A DNA stretch of 64,000 nt from Cytobacillus massiliigabonensis (GCF_900199725.1 NZ_LT904904.1:1703932-1767931); one strand, 5' to 3'. Numbered from the stretch's first letter, positions 1-7,943 are shown. The notes: generated by a model not told the origin, from the letters alone. Program-made: numbers and translations.

Positions 1-372
1 TTATTAGAACCGCCTCTTCCAGGTGAAACGGTGCGTCCGAAGCCCCAGCTGCAATACAATGAATCATTAAGAAAGCTTTCGAAGCTTCCGATTCAGCTCG
101 TTTATTCGGGACATGGCAATGATATTTATCAGGTGAATGCCCTGATTGAAAAAAGGCTCGCCCGCCAGCATGACAGAGCGATGAATGTAAGAGAATGGCT
201 TGAAGCAGAAGCACTTACTGTATTTGATATTTGCCGCAGGCTGTTTCCGATGGTTTATGAAAAGGAGCTTTCTCTAACGATTTCTGAAACAATTGCCCAG
301 CTTGACTATTTGCTTGCAATCGGGGAAATTAATGTAAAGAAGGAAGGAAAAGCATTTTTATACTATGTTTAG
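1..372 (+). CDS. yqjP: MBL-fold metallo-hydrolase, YqjP-like, C-terminal part (cut by window edge)
   Basis: The reading frame is open from base 1, so this is the end of a gene that starts before the window; the GTG at 31 is internal. About 123 residues are visible. They contain the motif YSGHGND, the late metal-ligand region of metallo-beta-lactamase fold hydrolases, followed by a roughly 80-residue helical tail that looks like the small winged-helix domain found after the MBL domain in this subfamily. The neighbour yqjQ 27 bp downstream fits the conserved yqjP-yqjQ pair. The substrate is unknown. The catalytic HxHxDH motif lies outside the window, so activity cannot be judged. Confidence 0.8.
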   Translation, partial: LLEPPLPGETVRPKPQLQYNESLRKLSKLPIQLVYSGHGNDIYQVNALIEKRLARQHDRAMNVREWLEAEALTVFDICRRLFPMVYEKELSLTISETIAQLDYLLAIGEINVKKEGKAFLYYV

Positions 373-399
373 TCCTAAAGTTAAAAGTGAGGGTACTGT

Positions 400-1194
400 A
401 TGTCTGGTCGTTTAAAAAATAAAAATATTATTATTACAGGAGCGTCAGGGGGAATTGGGGCAGAAATGGCTGCACTTTGTGCCAAGAGCGGAGCAAATCT
501 TGTGCTGCTTGCCCGAAATTTTGAAAAGCTCCATGCCTTGAAAAACAAATTAGAAAATCAATTTCATGTTCAAGTTGATGTACATAAACTGGATGTTTCC
601 AATACGGATGAAGTGCAGGCTGTTTTTTCAAATATACTTGCTAAGCTTGATCATGTCGATGTCCTTGTGAATAATGCTGGCTTCGGAATTTTTCGTGAGG
701 TCCATGAGGCAAAAATGGATGAAATAAAAGGCATGTTTGATGTAAATGTTATCGGATTGATGGCTTGTACAAGCATGGTGCTGCCTAAAATGAGACAGCA
801 GAAAAGCGGTCATATTATTAATATTGCTTCCCAGGCTGGAAAAATCGCGACGCCAAAATCGAGTGTATATTCAGCAACGAAGCATGCTGTTCTCGGGTAC
901 ACCAACAGTCTTCGGATGGAGCTTGCCCGCACAAATGTCTATGTAACAGCTGTGAATCCCGGACCGATAGAAACGGATTTTTTTATTATTGCTGATGAAA
1001 AAGGGACGTATGTGAAGAATGTGCAGAAATACATGCTTAAACCAGCGTACGTGGCAAGAAAAGTTGTTGATGCCATGCTTACTCCTACAAGAGAAATCAA
1101 TTTGCCGCGTTGGATGAATGCGGGAAGCATTGTTTACGCACTCTTTCCCCGTTTGTTCGAACGGCTTGGCCGTAAGGCATTCGAAAAAAAATAG
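400..1194 (+). CDS. yqjQ: short-chain dehydrogenase/reductase YqjQ
   Basis: A 264-residue classical SDR, the usual family length, predicted cytosolic and NAD(P)H-dependent. Visible motifs in order are the dinucleotide-binding TGASGGIG near residue 14, NNAG near residue 91, the catalytic Ser region NIASQAG, and the YSATK active site (Tyr-x3-Lys) near residues 157-161. The start ATG follows GAGGG at a good distance and lies 27 bp after yqjP, so the two are probably co-transcribed. The substrate is not known for this family member. A hairpin terminator follows immediately. Confidence 0.9.
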   Translation: MSGRLKNKNIIITGASGGIGAEMAALCAKSGANLVLLARNFEKLHALKNKLENQFHVQVDVHKLDVSNTDEVQAVFSNILAKLDHVDVLVNNAGFGIFREVHEAKMDEIKGMFDVNVIGLMACTSMVLPKMRQQKSGHIINIASQAGKIATPKSSVYSATKHAVLGYTNSLRMELARTNVYVTAVNPGPIETDFFIIADEKGTYVKNVQKYMLKPAYVARKVVDAMLTPTREINLPRWMNAGSIVYALFPRLFERLGRKAFEKK

Positions 1195-1218
1195 CCGCCA
1201 GTTCATGGCGGTTTTTCC
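1195..1218. terminator. intrinsic terminator between yqjQ and yqzH
   Basis: CCGCCA-GTTCA-TGGCGG is followed by TTTTT on the plus strand. It sits just after the yqjQ stop and before the convergent yqzH stop. A run of A upstream may let it serve both directions. Confidence 0.75.
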
Positions 1219-1223
1219 TTTGT

Positions 1224-1424
1224 CTAAAAATAAGGAGAATCTGTTATGTAACCGTAAACAACATCATTAACAATATCATACAAATCATCATCCTCTTTTT
1301 TTGCCGCAACAATTTTATTATAAATCTCCTTAAAGATTCTGCTGTTTAGGGTAATCGAATCGCCATCCTCATTGTATTGTTTCAGGCAGTTTTGCACCAT
1401 TTTTAAAATGAATTTTCGATCCAT
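1224..1424 (-). CDS. yqzH: small conserved protein YqzH
   Basis: A 66-residue protein recognised as the B. subtilis YqzH type by sequence and by its place between yqjQ and the Y-family polymerase. It is acidic and helical, with a cluster of Asp/Glu near residues 48-53, and has no membrane segment. The start was chosen at MDRKF because GAAGGGGG lies at the proper distance upstream; an ATG ten codons earlier has no such site. Function is unknown. Confidence 0.75.
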   Translation of the reverse strand: MDRKFILKMVQNCLKQYNEDGDSITLNSRIFKEIYNKIVAAKKEDDDLYDIVNDVVYGYITDSPYF

Positions 1425-1507
1425 TTTTTTGCCCCCTTCAACAAGATTATACATGCTAAAGAGAGGAATCGCTCCCCGAGATTAAGAAATTAGTCGATAA
1501 ATTCCTG

Positions 1508-1562
1508 TTGTAAACGAACGTATATTCGATTAATATAATGGGTATAATCAGAACAAACGTTC
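1508..1562 (+). promoter_or_regulatory. SOS promoter with two LexA (DinR) boxes
   Basis: Two LexA-type dyads precede the polymerase gene. CGAACGTATATTCG at 1515-1528 matches the CGAAC-N4-GTTCG box with one change. GAACAAACGTTC at 1551-1562 is a perfect GAAC-N4-GTTC. Between them lie two TATAAT hexamers (1534-1539 and 1543-1548), with a weak TTGTAA at 1508. The boxes flank the probable -10, so LexA would block transcription until DNA damage. Confidence 0.75.
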
Positions 1563-1587
1563 CCTTTGGTTTTAGGAGATGACGAAT

Positions 1588-2847
1588 ATGATTGATTACA
1601 GCATGATGCCAAAGAACAAAATTCTGTGTATCGATATGAAAAGTTTTTATGCAAGCTGCTCCGCTGTTATAAGAGGACTTGATCCGCTTGAGTGCTATCT
1701 TGTTGTTGCTGGCAATCAGGAGCGAAAGGGGAGTATTGTCTTGGCAGCATCCCCCCAGATGAAAAAGGTATTTGGAATAAAAACTGGTGCGCGCCTTTTC
1801 GAAGTGCCAGACGATCCGCGCATCATCGTTGATGAACCGAAAATGGCAACCTATTTAAGAGTAGCTGCTGAAATTACACGTGTTTTTAATCGCTATGTCC
1901 CGAAGGAGGACATTCATGTGTACAGTGTAGATGAGAGTTTTATTAAAGTCGATAGTGTCCTTCATCTTTGGGGGGATGCTTTTACGATTGCAAGGAAAAT
2001 TAAAGATGATATTGAGCGGGAGTTTCAATTGCCGTGTGCAATTGGAATTGGTCCCAACATGCTGATGGCAAAGCTTGTGCTTGATTTAGAGGCAAAAAAG
2101 AAAGAAATTGCTGAATGGACATATGAGGATGTTCAGGCAAAGCTATGGAAGGTTTCGCCTTTAAGGGAAATGTGGGGAATCGGTCGCCGTGTGGAAAAAA
2201 CACTGAATGGGATGGGAATTTTTACAGTTGGTCAGTTAGCTAAGTATGATTTGGAAAAACTCGAAAAAAAGTTTGGGGTTATGGGCAATCAATTGTACCA
2301 CCATGCATGGGGTGTTGATCTTTCTGATTTAGGCGCACCGATCATGGAAGGGCAAATTAGCTTCGGAAAAAGTCAAATTCTGCTGAGGGATTATAAAGAG
2401 GAGCATGAAATTAAGGCTGTTATTTTAGAAATGTGTGAGGAGGTAGCAAGAAGGGCGCGAGATCATCGAAAAGCTGCACGCACTGTTAGTTTTGGCGTCA
2501 GCTATAGCCAGGATGAATTTGGCGGCGGTTTTTATCGTTCCCAAACAATTGATGAGCCGACAAATATTACAATGGAAATTTATGGTGTGTGTTTAAAGCT
2601 TTTTCACAAGCATTATGAAGGAAAAACCGTTCGGCAAATTTCCATTTCGCTTAGCAAGCTTGTTGATGATACGGAGATGCAGCTAAATCTTTTTGATGCG
2701 AATGGCTGGAAGAAGCGGGAGCTGGGTTACACAGTTGACCATATCCGCTCTAAATTTGGAGCTGGGGCTCTTCTAAGGGCCGTTTCTTATACAAGCGCCG
2801 GAACCGCTAAACACCGGGCAACACTTGTTGGCGGTCATAAAATGTAG
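1588..2847 (+). CDS. yqjW: Y-family DNA polymerase (YqjW/PolY2, UvrX-like), SOS-induced
   Basis: A translesion DNA polymerase of the UvrX/ImpB branch, 419 residues. The palm motifs are visible: IDMKSFYAS near the N-terminus with the first catalytic Asp, and YSVDESF near residue 113 with the Asp-Glu pair. A helix-hairpin-helix stretch (WGIGRR, GMGIF) follows in the thumb region, and the little-finger domain occupies the C-terminal third. The C-terminus carries a QLNLF motif typical of a beta-clamp binding peptide. The start at 1588 is preferred over the ATG at 1579, which overlaps the AGGAG site. The LexA boxes upstream and the YolD-like partner downstream fit an SOS mutagenesis operon. Confidence 0.92.
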   Translation: MIDYSMMPKNKILCIDMKSFYASCSAVIRGLDPLECYLVVAGNQERKGSIVLAASPQMKKVFGIKTGARLFEVPDDPRIIVDEPKMATYLRVAAEITRVFNRYVPKEDIHVYSVDESFIKVDSVLHLWGDAFTIARKIKDDIEREFQLPCAIGIGPNMLMAKLVLDLEAKKKEIAEWTYEDVQAKLWKVSPLREMWGIGRRVEKTLNGMGIFTVGQLAKYDLEKLEKKFGVMGNQLYHHAWGVDLSDLGAPIMEGQISFGKSQILLRDYKEEHEIKAVILEMCEEVARRARDHRKAARTVSFGVSYSQDEFGGGFYRSQTIDEPTNITMEIYGVCLKLFHKHYEGKTVRQISISLSKLVDDTEMQLNLFDANGWKKRELGYTVDHIRSKFGAGALLRAVSYTSAGTAKHRATLVGGHKM

Positions 2848-2864
2848 ATAAAGGAGGAAATCAT

Positions 2865-3197
2865 ATGATTCGGGATCGCGGCAGAATAAAATGGACAGCA
2901 ATGATGCTTCCTGAACATGTAAAGCTGCTGAGAGAATGGGCTGAGGAAGATAGGTACGAACATAGACGGGAAATGGATGAGCAAGCACTAGAAAGCATGA
3001 ACAATTGTATTTCCGAGGCGATGGAGTATGGTAAGGCAGTGACACTTACCTACTATCAGCATAAAAATTACCATCTCCTCATTGGGAGCATTCATTATTG
3101 GGATGAAATCAATCATAAAGTGCATATTGTCGATCGCTTTGGGGAGGTACACCAAATTCAAATTTCTGAGATAGCAGATGTGCGGTTTACAGATTAA
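2865..3197 (+). CDS. yqjX: YolD-like family protein YqjX
   Basis: A 110-residue YolD-like protein. The N-terminal sequence DRGRIKW and the central MMLPEH are hallmarks of this family, which is nearly always encoded beside UvrX-type polymerases. The gene starts 18 bp after yqjW with a strong AAGGAGG, so the two form an operon and share the SOS promoter. The family is thought to act as an accessory (UmuD-like) factor for the polymerase, but its biochemical role is unproven. The C-terminal half (HKVHIVDRFGEV) is predicted beta-rich. Confidence 0.88.
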   Translation: MIRDRGRIKWTAMMLPEHVKLLREWAEEDRYEHRREMDEQALESMNNCISEAMEYGKAVTLTYYQHKNYHLLIGSIHYWDEINHKVHIVDRFGEVHQIQISEIADVRFTD

Positions 3198-3256
3198 AAA
3201 TAGAGCGGCTAGTTTTCTATGGATTGAAGCACCTTAACAGTAAGGGGTGATTTACT

Positions 3257-3418
3257 TTGCCAAGAGGAAAAGAGCTTGAACAGCTTCCTATGTCGACGAT
3301 TGCTCCAGGTGCAGGTGAGGACAGCACGAGGATGGATCGGGAAAATCTTCAAGGGATGATGGACGGGGAACAAGTGACTCCAGCAAAGGCTGGAAATGAA
3401 AAGAAAAAGCGAGGGTGA
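3257..3418 (+). CDS. small hypothetical protein (53 aa), TTG start
   Basis: An ORF of 53 residues beginning MPRGKELEQLPMS and ending in the basic run EKKKRG. The TTG at 3257 is preceded by AAGGGGTGA at a good distance, which supports translation. The composition is polar with no membrane segment or recognised domain, and it contains a Gly/Ala-Pro-Gly turn (APGAGED). The stop lies inside the stem of the following hairpin terminator. I do not recognise the family; the good ribosome site and codon use make a real gene likely. Confidence 0.55.
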   Translation: MPRGKELEQLPMSTIAPGAGEDSTRMDRENLQGMMDGEQVTPAKAGNEKKKRG

Positions 3419-3434
3419 AATTCCCCGCTTTTCT
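3404..3434. terminator. bidirectional hairpin between the 53-aa gene and the CDGSH gene
   Basis: AAAAGCG(A)GGG is followed by a seven-base loop and CCCCGCTTTT. A T-rich tail follows on both strands. The stem overlaps the last codons of the upstream small gene. Confidence 0.65.
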
Positions 3435-3450
3435 CTTATTATCATCTTTT

Positions 3451-3663
3451 TTAATCTTCAGAAGGCTTTGGGGCACGAACAACAGATTCAAATACCCCTT
3501 TATGGCTTCCATCACAAAATGGAGCATTGGCAGATCTTCCACAACGGCAAAGCGAAAACGTTGGCTTCGTAACAAATGGATTTCCTTCCGCGTCCACGAG
3601 CTCAACATCGCCAGTAATACGATAAGACCCATTATCATTCACTTTAATTATAACCTTTGACAT
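3451..3663 (-). CDS. CDGSH-type iron-sulfur domain protein
   Basis: A 70-residue protein with a CDGSH domain: CRCG at about residue 39 and FCDGSH near residues 49-54 supply the three Cys and one His that bind a 2Fe-2S cluster. Such proteins move electrons or clusters; no partner is fixed here. The start at MSKVI is set by GGGGAGG upstream on the minus strand (spacing 6); the ATG two codons earlier lies directly on that site. The next gene is an IscA/HesB-like protein, which hints at a shared iron-sulfur theme, although the two genes diverge. Confidence 0.88.
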   Translation of the reverse strand: MSKVIIKVNDNGSYRITGDVELVDAEGNPFVTKPTFSLCRCGRSANAPFCDGSHKGVFESVVRAPKPSED

Positions 3664-3790
3664 AAACATCCTCCCCTTCACAAAATTGACACATTTTCTT
3701 CTCATGTTATAGGGAAAGAGGAAAAAATGCAATAGAAGGAGGTTTCACAGCAAATTATGATAAAATGAAGCGGTAGAGGGGGTTATATAA

Positions 3791-4126
3791 TTGGAAATTA
3801 TCGTAACCGAAGAAGCAGCAAATAAAATTAGAGCAAAAAAGTCCGGCAGAAATAGCAGCTATTTAAAGCTTAAATATGATACAGAAGGCTGCGGATGTGT
3901 AGTCAGCGGCGTAGCAGCTCTTTGGCTCGTAAATGAGCTGGAAGATGATGACAATGAGATCCATACGAATATAGGCAGCATCTATATTGAAAAATCAAAA
4001 GAAGTCTTTTTCGAGGAAACAATGACAATCGATTTCTCAGAAAAGGCGAACTGCTTTCAATTAAAAAGCCCAAATCAATACTTGAATCCGAGAATGAGCT
4101 TGTATGATAAGACAACAGTTAAATAG
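3791..4126 (+). CDS. yqkB: HesB/IscA-like core protein YqkB
   Basis: A 111-residue protein of the HesB/YadR/IscA-like fold family, close in length to B. subtilis YqkB. It begins with TTG at 3791 behind GAGGGGG; no ATG is available in a better position. It has the beta-rich core and a Gly-Cys-Gly-Cys motif (EGCGC near residue 37), but not the canonical late Cys-x-Cys pair of true A-type carriers, so a scaffold role in iron-sulfur assembly is possible but not shown. A hairpin terminator follows. Confidence 0.8.
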   Translation: MEIIVTEEAANKIRAKKSGRNSSYLKLKYDTEGCGCVVSGVAALWLVNELEDDDNEIHTNIGSIYIEKSKEVFFEETMTIDFSEKANCFQLKSPNQYLNPRMSLYDKTTVK

Positions 4127-4133
4127 AATTGTA

Positions 4134-4182
4134 GAAAGTGAAACTTCTAGCAGGGATCTCTCTAGATGTTTCACTTTTTATT
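4134..4182 (+). terminator. intrinsic terminator after yqkB
   Basis: AAAGTGAAAC and GTTTCACTTTTT form the outer stem, with an inner CTAG/CTAG pairing. Confidence 0.75.
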
Positions 4183-4257
4183 TTCAGAAAAATGTCACAT
4201 AAGCAGGCGGGAATGTGTCTTAATAGATAGAACAAAAGGAAAGGGAGGTGAAGGGCT

Positions 4258-4779
4258 ATGTATGCAAATAGATCGGAATATCGGCTGGAAGAGTTAAACG
4301 ATGAAACAGGCATCGAAGGGTTATTGAAGCAGCATCAACAGCCAATTTATCGTTATTGCTATAACATCTTAAGAAATCCTCATGATGCAGAGGATGCGGT
4401 ACAGGAAGTATTTTTTAAAGCCTATCAAAGCAGAAAAGTCATGGACATTGATAATCATCGTGCTTGGCTTTATAAAATTGCTTACAATCACTGTTTGAAT
4501 AAAATCAGAAGGAAGACCTTAATTGAATGTATCCCTTTTACCGGGAAAGAAAAGAAAAGTGTAGATGAACTACATAATGATTTTGAGCTCAATTACATAC
4601 TGTCAAAATTAAAGCCAAAGGAACGAGCCCTTATTATACTTAGAATTAATGAGGATAGAGATTTTTCGGAGATAGCCATGATCCTAGGAATTAACGCTGC
4701 GACGGCAAGAAAACGCTTTGAACGAGTAAAACTGAAAATACAAAAAATAATCGAAAGGAGGATCCATGATGAAGGATAA
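4258..4779 (+). CDS. ECF-type RNA polymerase sigma factor
   Basis: A 173-residue sigma-70 family factor of the extracytoplasmic function group. Region 2 is visible around residues 22-60 (PIYRYCYNILRN, DAEDAVQEVFFKAY) and region 4 near residues 115-165 (LKPKERALIILR, then a helix-turn-helix around FSEIAMILGINAATARKR). GGGAGGTGA precedes the ATG. The anti-sigma gene starts within its 3' end, the normal layout for co-regulated sigma/anti-sigma pairs. The B. subtilis region has no such gene between yqkB and yqkD, so the cassette is an addition. The signal sensed is unknown. Confidence 0.88.
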   Translation: MYANRSEYRLEELNDETGIEGLLKQHQQPIYRYCYNILRNPHDAEDAVQEVFFKAYQSRKVMDIDNHRAWLYKIAYNHCLNKIRRKTLIECIPFTGKEKKSVDELHNDFELNYILSKLKPKERALIILRINEDRDFSEIAMILGINAATARKRFERVKLKIQKIIERRIHDEG

Positions 4780-5698
4780 AATTCAATCGTATGAAGAATT
4801 TGAGAAGCGATTAAAGAGTCAGGTCATCCCAGAAATAGAAGATGTGGCCACCCAGGCGATAACACGCAAAAAGACACCGATATTTCTGCGTGCCTCATTT
4901 ATTACAATCGTTCTTACGGTTTGTCTTTCTGTATCAATCGCAGCGGCAGTTAACTACACAGGCTGGAAGTTTTTTGACTCTGAAGGGAATCAAGTGTTTG
5001 AGGTAAGAACAATGACGGAGGAGGAAGCGGAGCCAAATCGTACGTATAATGAAACTTATAAGAAATACAAAGATGTGATGGAAGAAATTCAGAAAGATAT
5101 CCCCAAAGGACAATTTAAATATTTTTTTGTAAAGGAAGCTTATGAAGAAATAGGTGAGTACGCATTAACGATGTTATTAAATGGAGAGGAAATTGAAAAT
5201 GTCGAGCAAATACCAACTGATATTAGAGAATTTCTCTATTTAAAGAATGAAATACTAAGTGATTTAGTACTAAAGACAGGAACCATGTATTATGATATTC
5301 CGAAGAGTGACGTAAATTTGTCTGAAGAAATGTATAAAGAAGCAAAAGAGAAAAATTTAGAATATATCATTAAGGATGGAATTTTAACAACGGATATTTC
5401 AAGTATAATCCTTCATTATGAGAGTAAGGTTATGAATTTAGAAGAAGGGCGAAATATTCAAATGATGATCAGCCCAGCAAAAGGAGCTATGCTTACGACA
5501 GGAAACCTGGCAGGCTACACTCAACTAACAGAAGCTGGAACAGACTTTTTATACGGCGATCATAAGATATATTTTATCAAAGAAGATGGTTCTAAGAAAT
5601 TTTTAATCACTATTTCCACTTCATGGCGAGAAAATGCCTTTAACAAAGATGAAGAAAAAGAAGCGTTAATCGCGATTGCCAAGACAATTTTAAATTAA
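4769..5698 (+). CDS. membrane-anchored anti-sigma factor, partner of the ECF sigma
   Basis: A protein of about 309 residues with a short cytosolic N-terminus (about 36 residues), one membrane helix (roughly residues 37-60, SFITIVLTVCLSVSIAAA), and a large outside domain. This is the architecture of anti-sigma factors that hold an ECF factor at the membrane. It overlaps the sigma gene by 11 bases. ATG 4769 is favoured over 4766 because GGAGG then has seven bases of spacing. The outer domain has no recognised fold and may receive the signal. There is no zinc-binding ZAS motif (HxxxCxxC), so it is not of that class. Confidence 0.72.
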   Translation: MKDKIQSYEEFEKRLKSQVIPEIEDVATQAITRKKTPIFLRASFITIVLTVCLSVSIAAAVNYTGWKFFDSEGNQVFEVRTMTEEEAEPNRTYNETYKKYKDVMEEIQKDIPKGQFKYFFVKEAYEEIGEYALTMLLNGEEIENVEQIPTDIREFLYLKNEILSDLVLKTGTMYYDIPKSDVNLSEEMYKEAKEKNLEYIIKDGILTTDISSIILHYESKVMNLEEGRNIQMMISPAKGAMLTTGNLAGYTQLTEAGTDFLYGDHKIYFIKEDGSKKFLITISTSWRENAFNKDEEKEALIAIAKTILN

Positions 5699-5793
5699 TT
5701 TTGTTCTTTATCCAAAATTTACAAAAAAACAGGCATGTTCCCTCCTTCACCAACATTTAATGATAAAGATGTTGCTAAAGTGGAGGGAATAGT

Positions 5794-6327
5794 GTGAAAC
5801 AGAAATGGATTGTCGTATGGCTAACAGTGATGCTATTGCTAACAGCCTGCAGGGCAGTGCCGATGAATCAAGTAATTGAAAAGGACATCCCATTTAATGT
5901 AAAGGAAGTTATACATACAGAAAAAGTGAAGGATGGCGTTATTCTGTTATATGTAACAAGACAGAAAAATGAAAAGAGAGAGGAATTTGATGCTGTTACA
6001 GTAGCCTATTTAAAGGGAAATGATCAGGACGGATGGGAAAATGCGGGGCACAATCATTGGGATTATCATAAAGATGAACAGGTGAATGTCTTTAAGGATG
6101 TTTTCTATGATTATAATGGCAATGGTGACCTGGAAACTAGAATTCCTGTTATCTATGGAAAAATAGAAGATAGCAAAATTAACATAGTGGAAATGGCCGG
6201 AAATGTAGGAATGGAAAGAGCATATGTGATTAAAAATGAAAGTGGACGATACTTTTTTAAAGTGGGGGATTATGAATTCGTCAGAGGACTGACAGGAAAT
6301 GAAAAAGGGATTCAACTGCTAAAATAA
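5794..6327 (+). CDS. putative lipoprotein (177 aa)
   Basis: Starts at GTG 5794 behind GGAGGG. The N-terminus is a lipoprotein signal: charged MKQKW, a hydrophobic core, then the lipobox LLTAC with the Cys at residue 19, so the mature protein should be attached to the outer face of the membrane. The rest is acidic and beta-rich (VILLYVTRQ, YDYNGNGDLETR, YFFKVGDYEFVRG) without a recognised domain. It lies 95 bp after the anti-sigma gene with no clear terminator between, so it may be a member of that regulon. Function is unknown. Confidence 0.65.
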   Translation: MKQKWIVVWLTVMLLLTACRAVPMNQVIEKDIPFNVKEVIHTEKVKDGVILLYVTRQKNEKREEFDAVTVAYLKGNDQDGWENAGHNHWDYHKDEQVNVFKDVFYDYNGNGDLETRIPVIYGKIEDSKINIVEMAGNVGMERAYVIKNESGRYFFKVGDYEFVRGLTGNEKGIQLLK

Positions 6328-6331
6328 AGTG

Positions 6332-6357
6332 GAGACCTATAGCTAGGTCTCTTTATT
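6332..6357. terminator. bidirectional terminator, lipoprotein gene / yqkD
   Basis: A perfect stem GAGACCTA-TAGC-TAGGTCTC is followed by TTTATTA, between convergent stops. The yqkD stop codon begins inside its tail. Confidence 0.75.
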
Positions 6358-7273
6358 ATGTGAACACATATTCGGCTAAAAATTCATCAATTACCTTTTC
6401 ATAATCATCTTTATTCTCGTTCAATGACTGTGCATGAACTCCATTGGAAGCTAGATAGAGTTTTTTTGGCCCCTTTTTTAATTCATATAAGGCTTTAGAC
6501 ATCGTTGGCAAAATAAAATCATCTTTCTGGCTATGAATGAAGAGAATAGGTTTTTGAATATTCTCAATGACTGAAATCGGGGAGACATCTTTAATTGAAT
6601 ACTTTTGCCGCATGCGTAAAAATAAATCACCAACAGATAGGATAAGCTTTGGCGGTACCTTTAATTCTCTTTTAATTTGGTATGCAAGCTGTTCCTTAAA
6701 GTCAGAAAAAGGACAGTCTGCAATATAAAAATCTGCCCCATCCTCAATCATACCCGCATATAACAGCATCGTTGCCGCTCCCATTGATTCTCCGTGGATT
6801 CCTATCTCAATATTCGGTCCGTGTTCTTTCTTCAGCCAGTCTACAATGGTCTTCAAGTCGAATTTTTCATAGTGGCCAAAGCTTGTCGTTTTTCCTCCGG
6901 ACTCTCCGTGGCGGCGATGATCGTAAATAACTGCATTAAATCCGCGCTCCAAAAAAAGATTCATATATTTAATAGAGTTCATTTTATTTTCAGTTACTCC
7001 ATGAGAAATAATAATAAAGCGATTATTATCATGTGGAGCAATAATGACAGCCTTGAGATTGTAGCCGAAAGGGGAAGGAATGAGAACTTCTTTCTTCGGA
7101 AGCCCCTCATATTCCATTAAATCAAGCCTTCCTGCTCCTTGTTCCCGATCCAAGATAAATTGATCTTCTTTCTTCTTCATATACATAAGCCGATTCGTAA
7201 AATAAACACCGATTGATGTGAAAAAGAGAAGGAAAGAAATAAAGTAGCGAGTAAAACGAAGCAGTCTTTTCAT
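6356..7273 (-). CDS. yqkD: membrane-anchored alpha/beta hydrolase YqkD
   Basis: A 305-residue serine hydrolase. A single N-terminal hydrophobic segment (about residues 10-29) anchors it in the membrane. The alpha/beta hydrolase core shows the nucleophile elbow GESMG, an Asp in the HSQKDDF stretch and a His in NGVHAQS, completing a Ser-Asp-His triad. The oxyanion region IISHGVTEN and the YDHRRHGES motif are typical of the BEM46/DUF3887-like peptidase-esterase group. The start at 7273 is set by AGGAGG with six-base spacing; an ATG at 7279 abuts that site. The substrate is unknown. The promoter region holds a 52-bp tandem array. Confidence 0.85.
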   Translation of the reverse strand: MKRLLRFTRYFISFLLFFTSIGVYFTNRLMYMKKKEDQFILDREQGAGRLDLMEYEGLPKKEVLIPSPFGYNLKAVIIAPHDNNRFIIISHGVTENKMNSIKYMNLFLERGFNAVIYDHRRHGESGGKTTSFGHYEKFDLKTIVDWLKKEHGPNIEIGIHGESMGAATMLLYAGMIEDGADFYIADCPFSDFKEQLAYQIKRELKVPPKLILSVGDLFLRMRQKYSIKDVSPISVIENIQKPILFIHSQKDDFILPTMSKALYELKKGPKKLYLASNGVHAQSLNENKDDYEKVIDEFLAEYVFT

Positions 7274-7375
7274 GTCCATCCTCCTGATAATCTTTTTCTT
7301 TATTTTACCATTTTATTGAAATTTAAAACATGAACCCGACTTAAATGGGAAAGGAATCTGAGAAAAAGGGATAAG

Positions 7376-7740
7376 GTTGCCCTTAATCGTCTTTATTGAG
7401 TGCAAAAATGGGGGAGAATGGTCGAAATTGTCCTCAATCGCCTTTATTGAGTCTAAAAGCAGAGAAAAAACCGGGGGAATTGTCCTCAATCACCCTTATT
7501 GGGTACAAAAAACAGAGAAGAAAGACAAAAATTGTCCTCAATCACCTTCATTGGGTACAAAAAGCAGAGAAAAAAGACCAATATTGTCCTCAATCACCCT
7601 CATTGGGTACAAAAAACAGAGAAGAAAGACCAAAATTGTCCTCAATCACCTTTATTGAGTCCAAAAAGCAGAGAAAAAACGGGGGAATTGTCCTTAATCA
7701 CCCTCGAAAAATGGGGGAAAAGGGGCAAAATTTTCCTCCA
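7376..7740. repeat. 52-bp tandem repeat array, about seven units
   Basis: The word ATTGTCCT(C/T)AATC recurs with starts at 7427, 7479, 7531, 7583, 7635 and 7687, exactly 52 bases apart each time, with a degenerate unit before them (from about 7376). Each unit reads ATTG-N4-CAAT-N7-ATTG, then GGGTACAAAAA and an A/G-rich part (AGAGAARAAAG). Two units carry GGGGGA in place of the A-rich end. The period is not a multiple of three and all three forward frames are open through it, so the long ORFs here are an effect of the repeat. It lies upstream of yqkD and downstream of the 43-aa gene. Confidence 0.9.
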
Positions 7741-7811
7741 TTCCCCCTATTCACGACCAAAATCTCACCAAAAGTACGAAACCAGTAACAAGACGCCCCC
7801 AGGGATAAACC

Positions 7812-7943
7812 TTACTGCTCTGAATTTTGACGCTTCGTCGGATGAATTGCTTTTTCTAATTCCTCAGCAGCGATTGTTTGACTTACTGTATCACTATTTG
7901 GCTTTCCTTTTTGGCTGAAACCCTTATCCCTTTTCCGGCTCAT
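7812..7943 (-). CDS. small basic hypothetical protein (43 aa)
   Basis: A 43-codon ORF on the minus strand, starting MSRKRDKGFSQKGK and ending KRQNSEQ. It is very polar, basic at the start, with no membrane segment. A strong AAAGGGGGA lies nine bases before the ATG, better than chance. It resembles the small basic peptides (YuzL-like, or small spore proteins) common in Bacillaceae, but I cannot assign a family. The 52-bp array begins about 70 bp after its stop. Confidence 0.5.
   Translation of the reverse strand: MSRKRDKGFSQKGKPNSDTVSQTIAAEELEKAIHPTKRQNSEQ

Noticed and set aside
3791-4126. YqkB as a true A-type iron-sulfur carrier (IscA)
   Set aside because: The C-terminal Cys-x-Cys motif required in IscA/SufA carriers is absent; only the fold family is supported.
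7376-7740. CRISPR array
   Set aside because: The units are contiguous and vary throughout; there are no unique spacers, and no cas genes in the window.
7377-7918. Three overlapping forward ORFs (93, 130 and 139 codons) with repeated peptide words across the 52-bp array
   Set aside because: 52 is not a multiple of three, so a stop-free unit opens all frames at once. No frame has a good ribosome site, and the words only mirror the DNA repeat.
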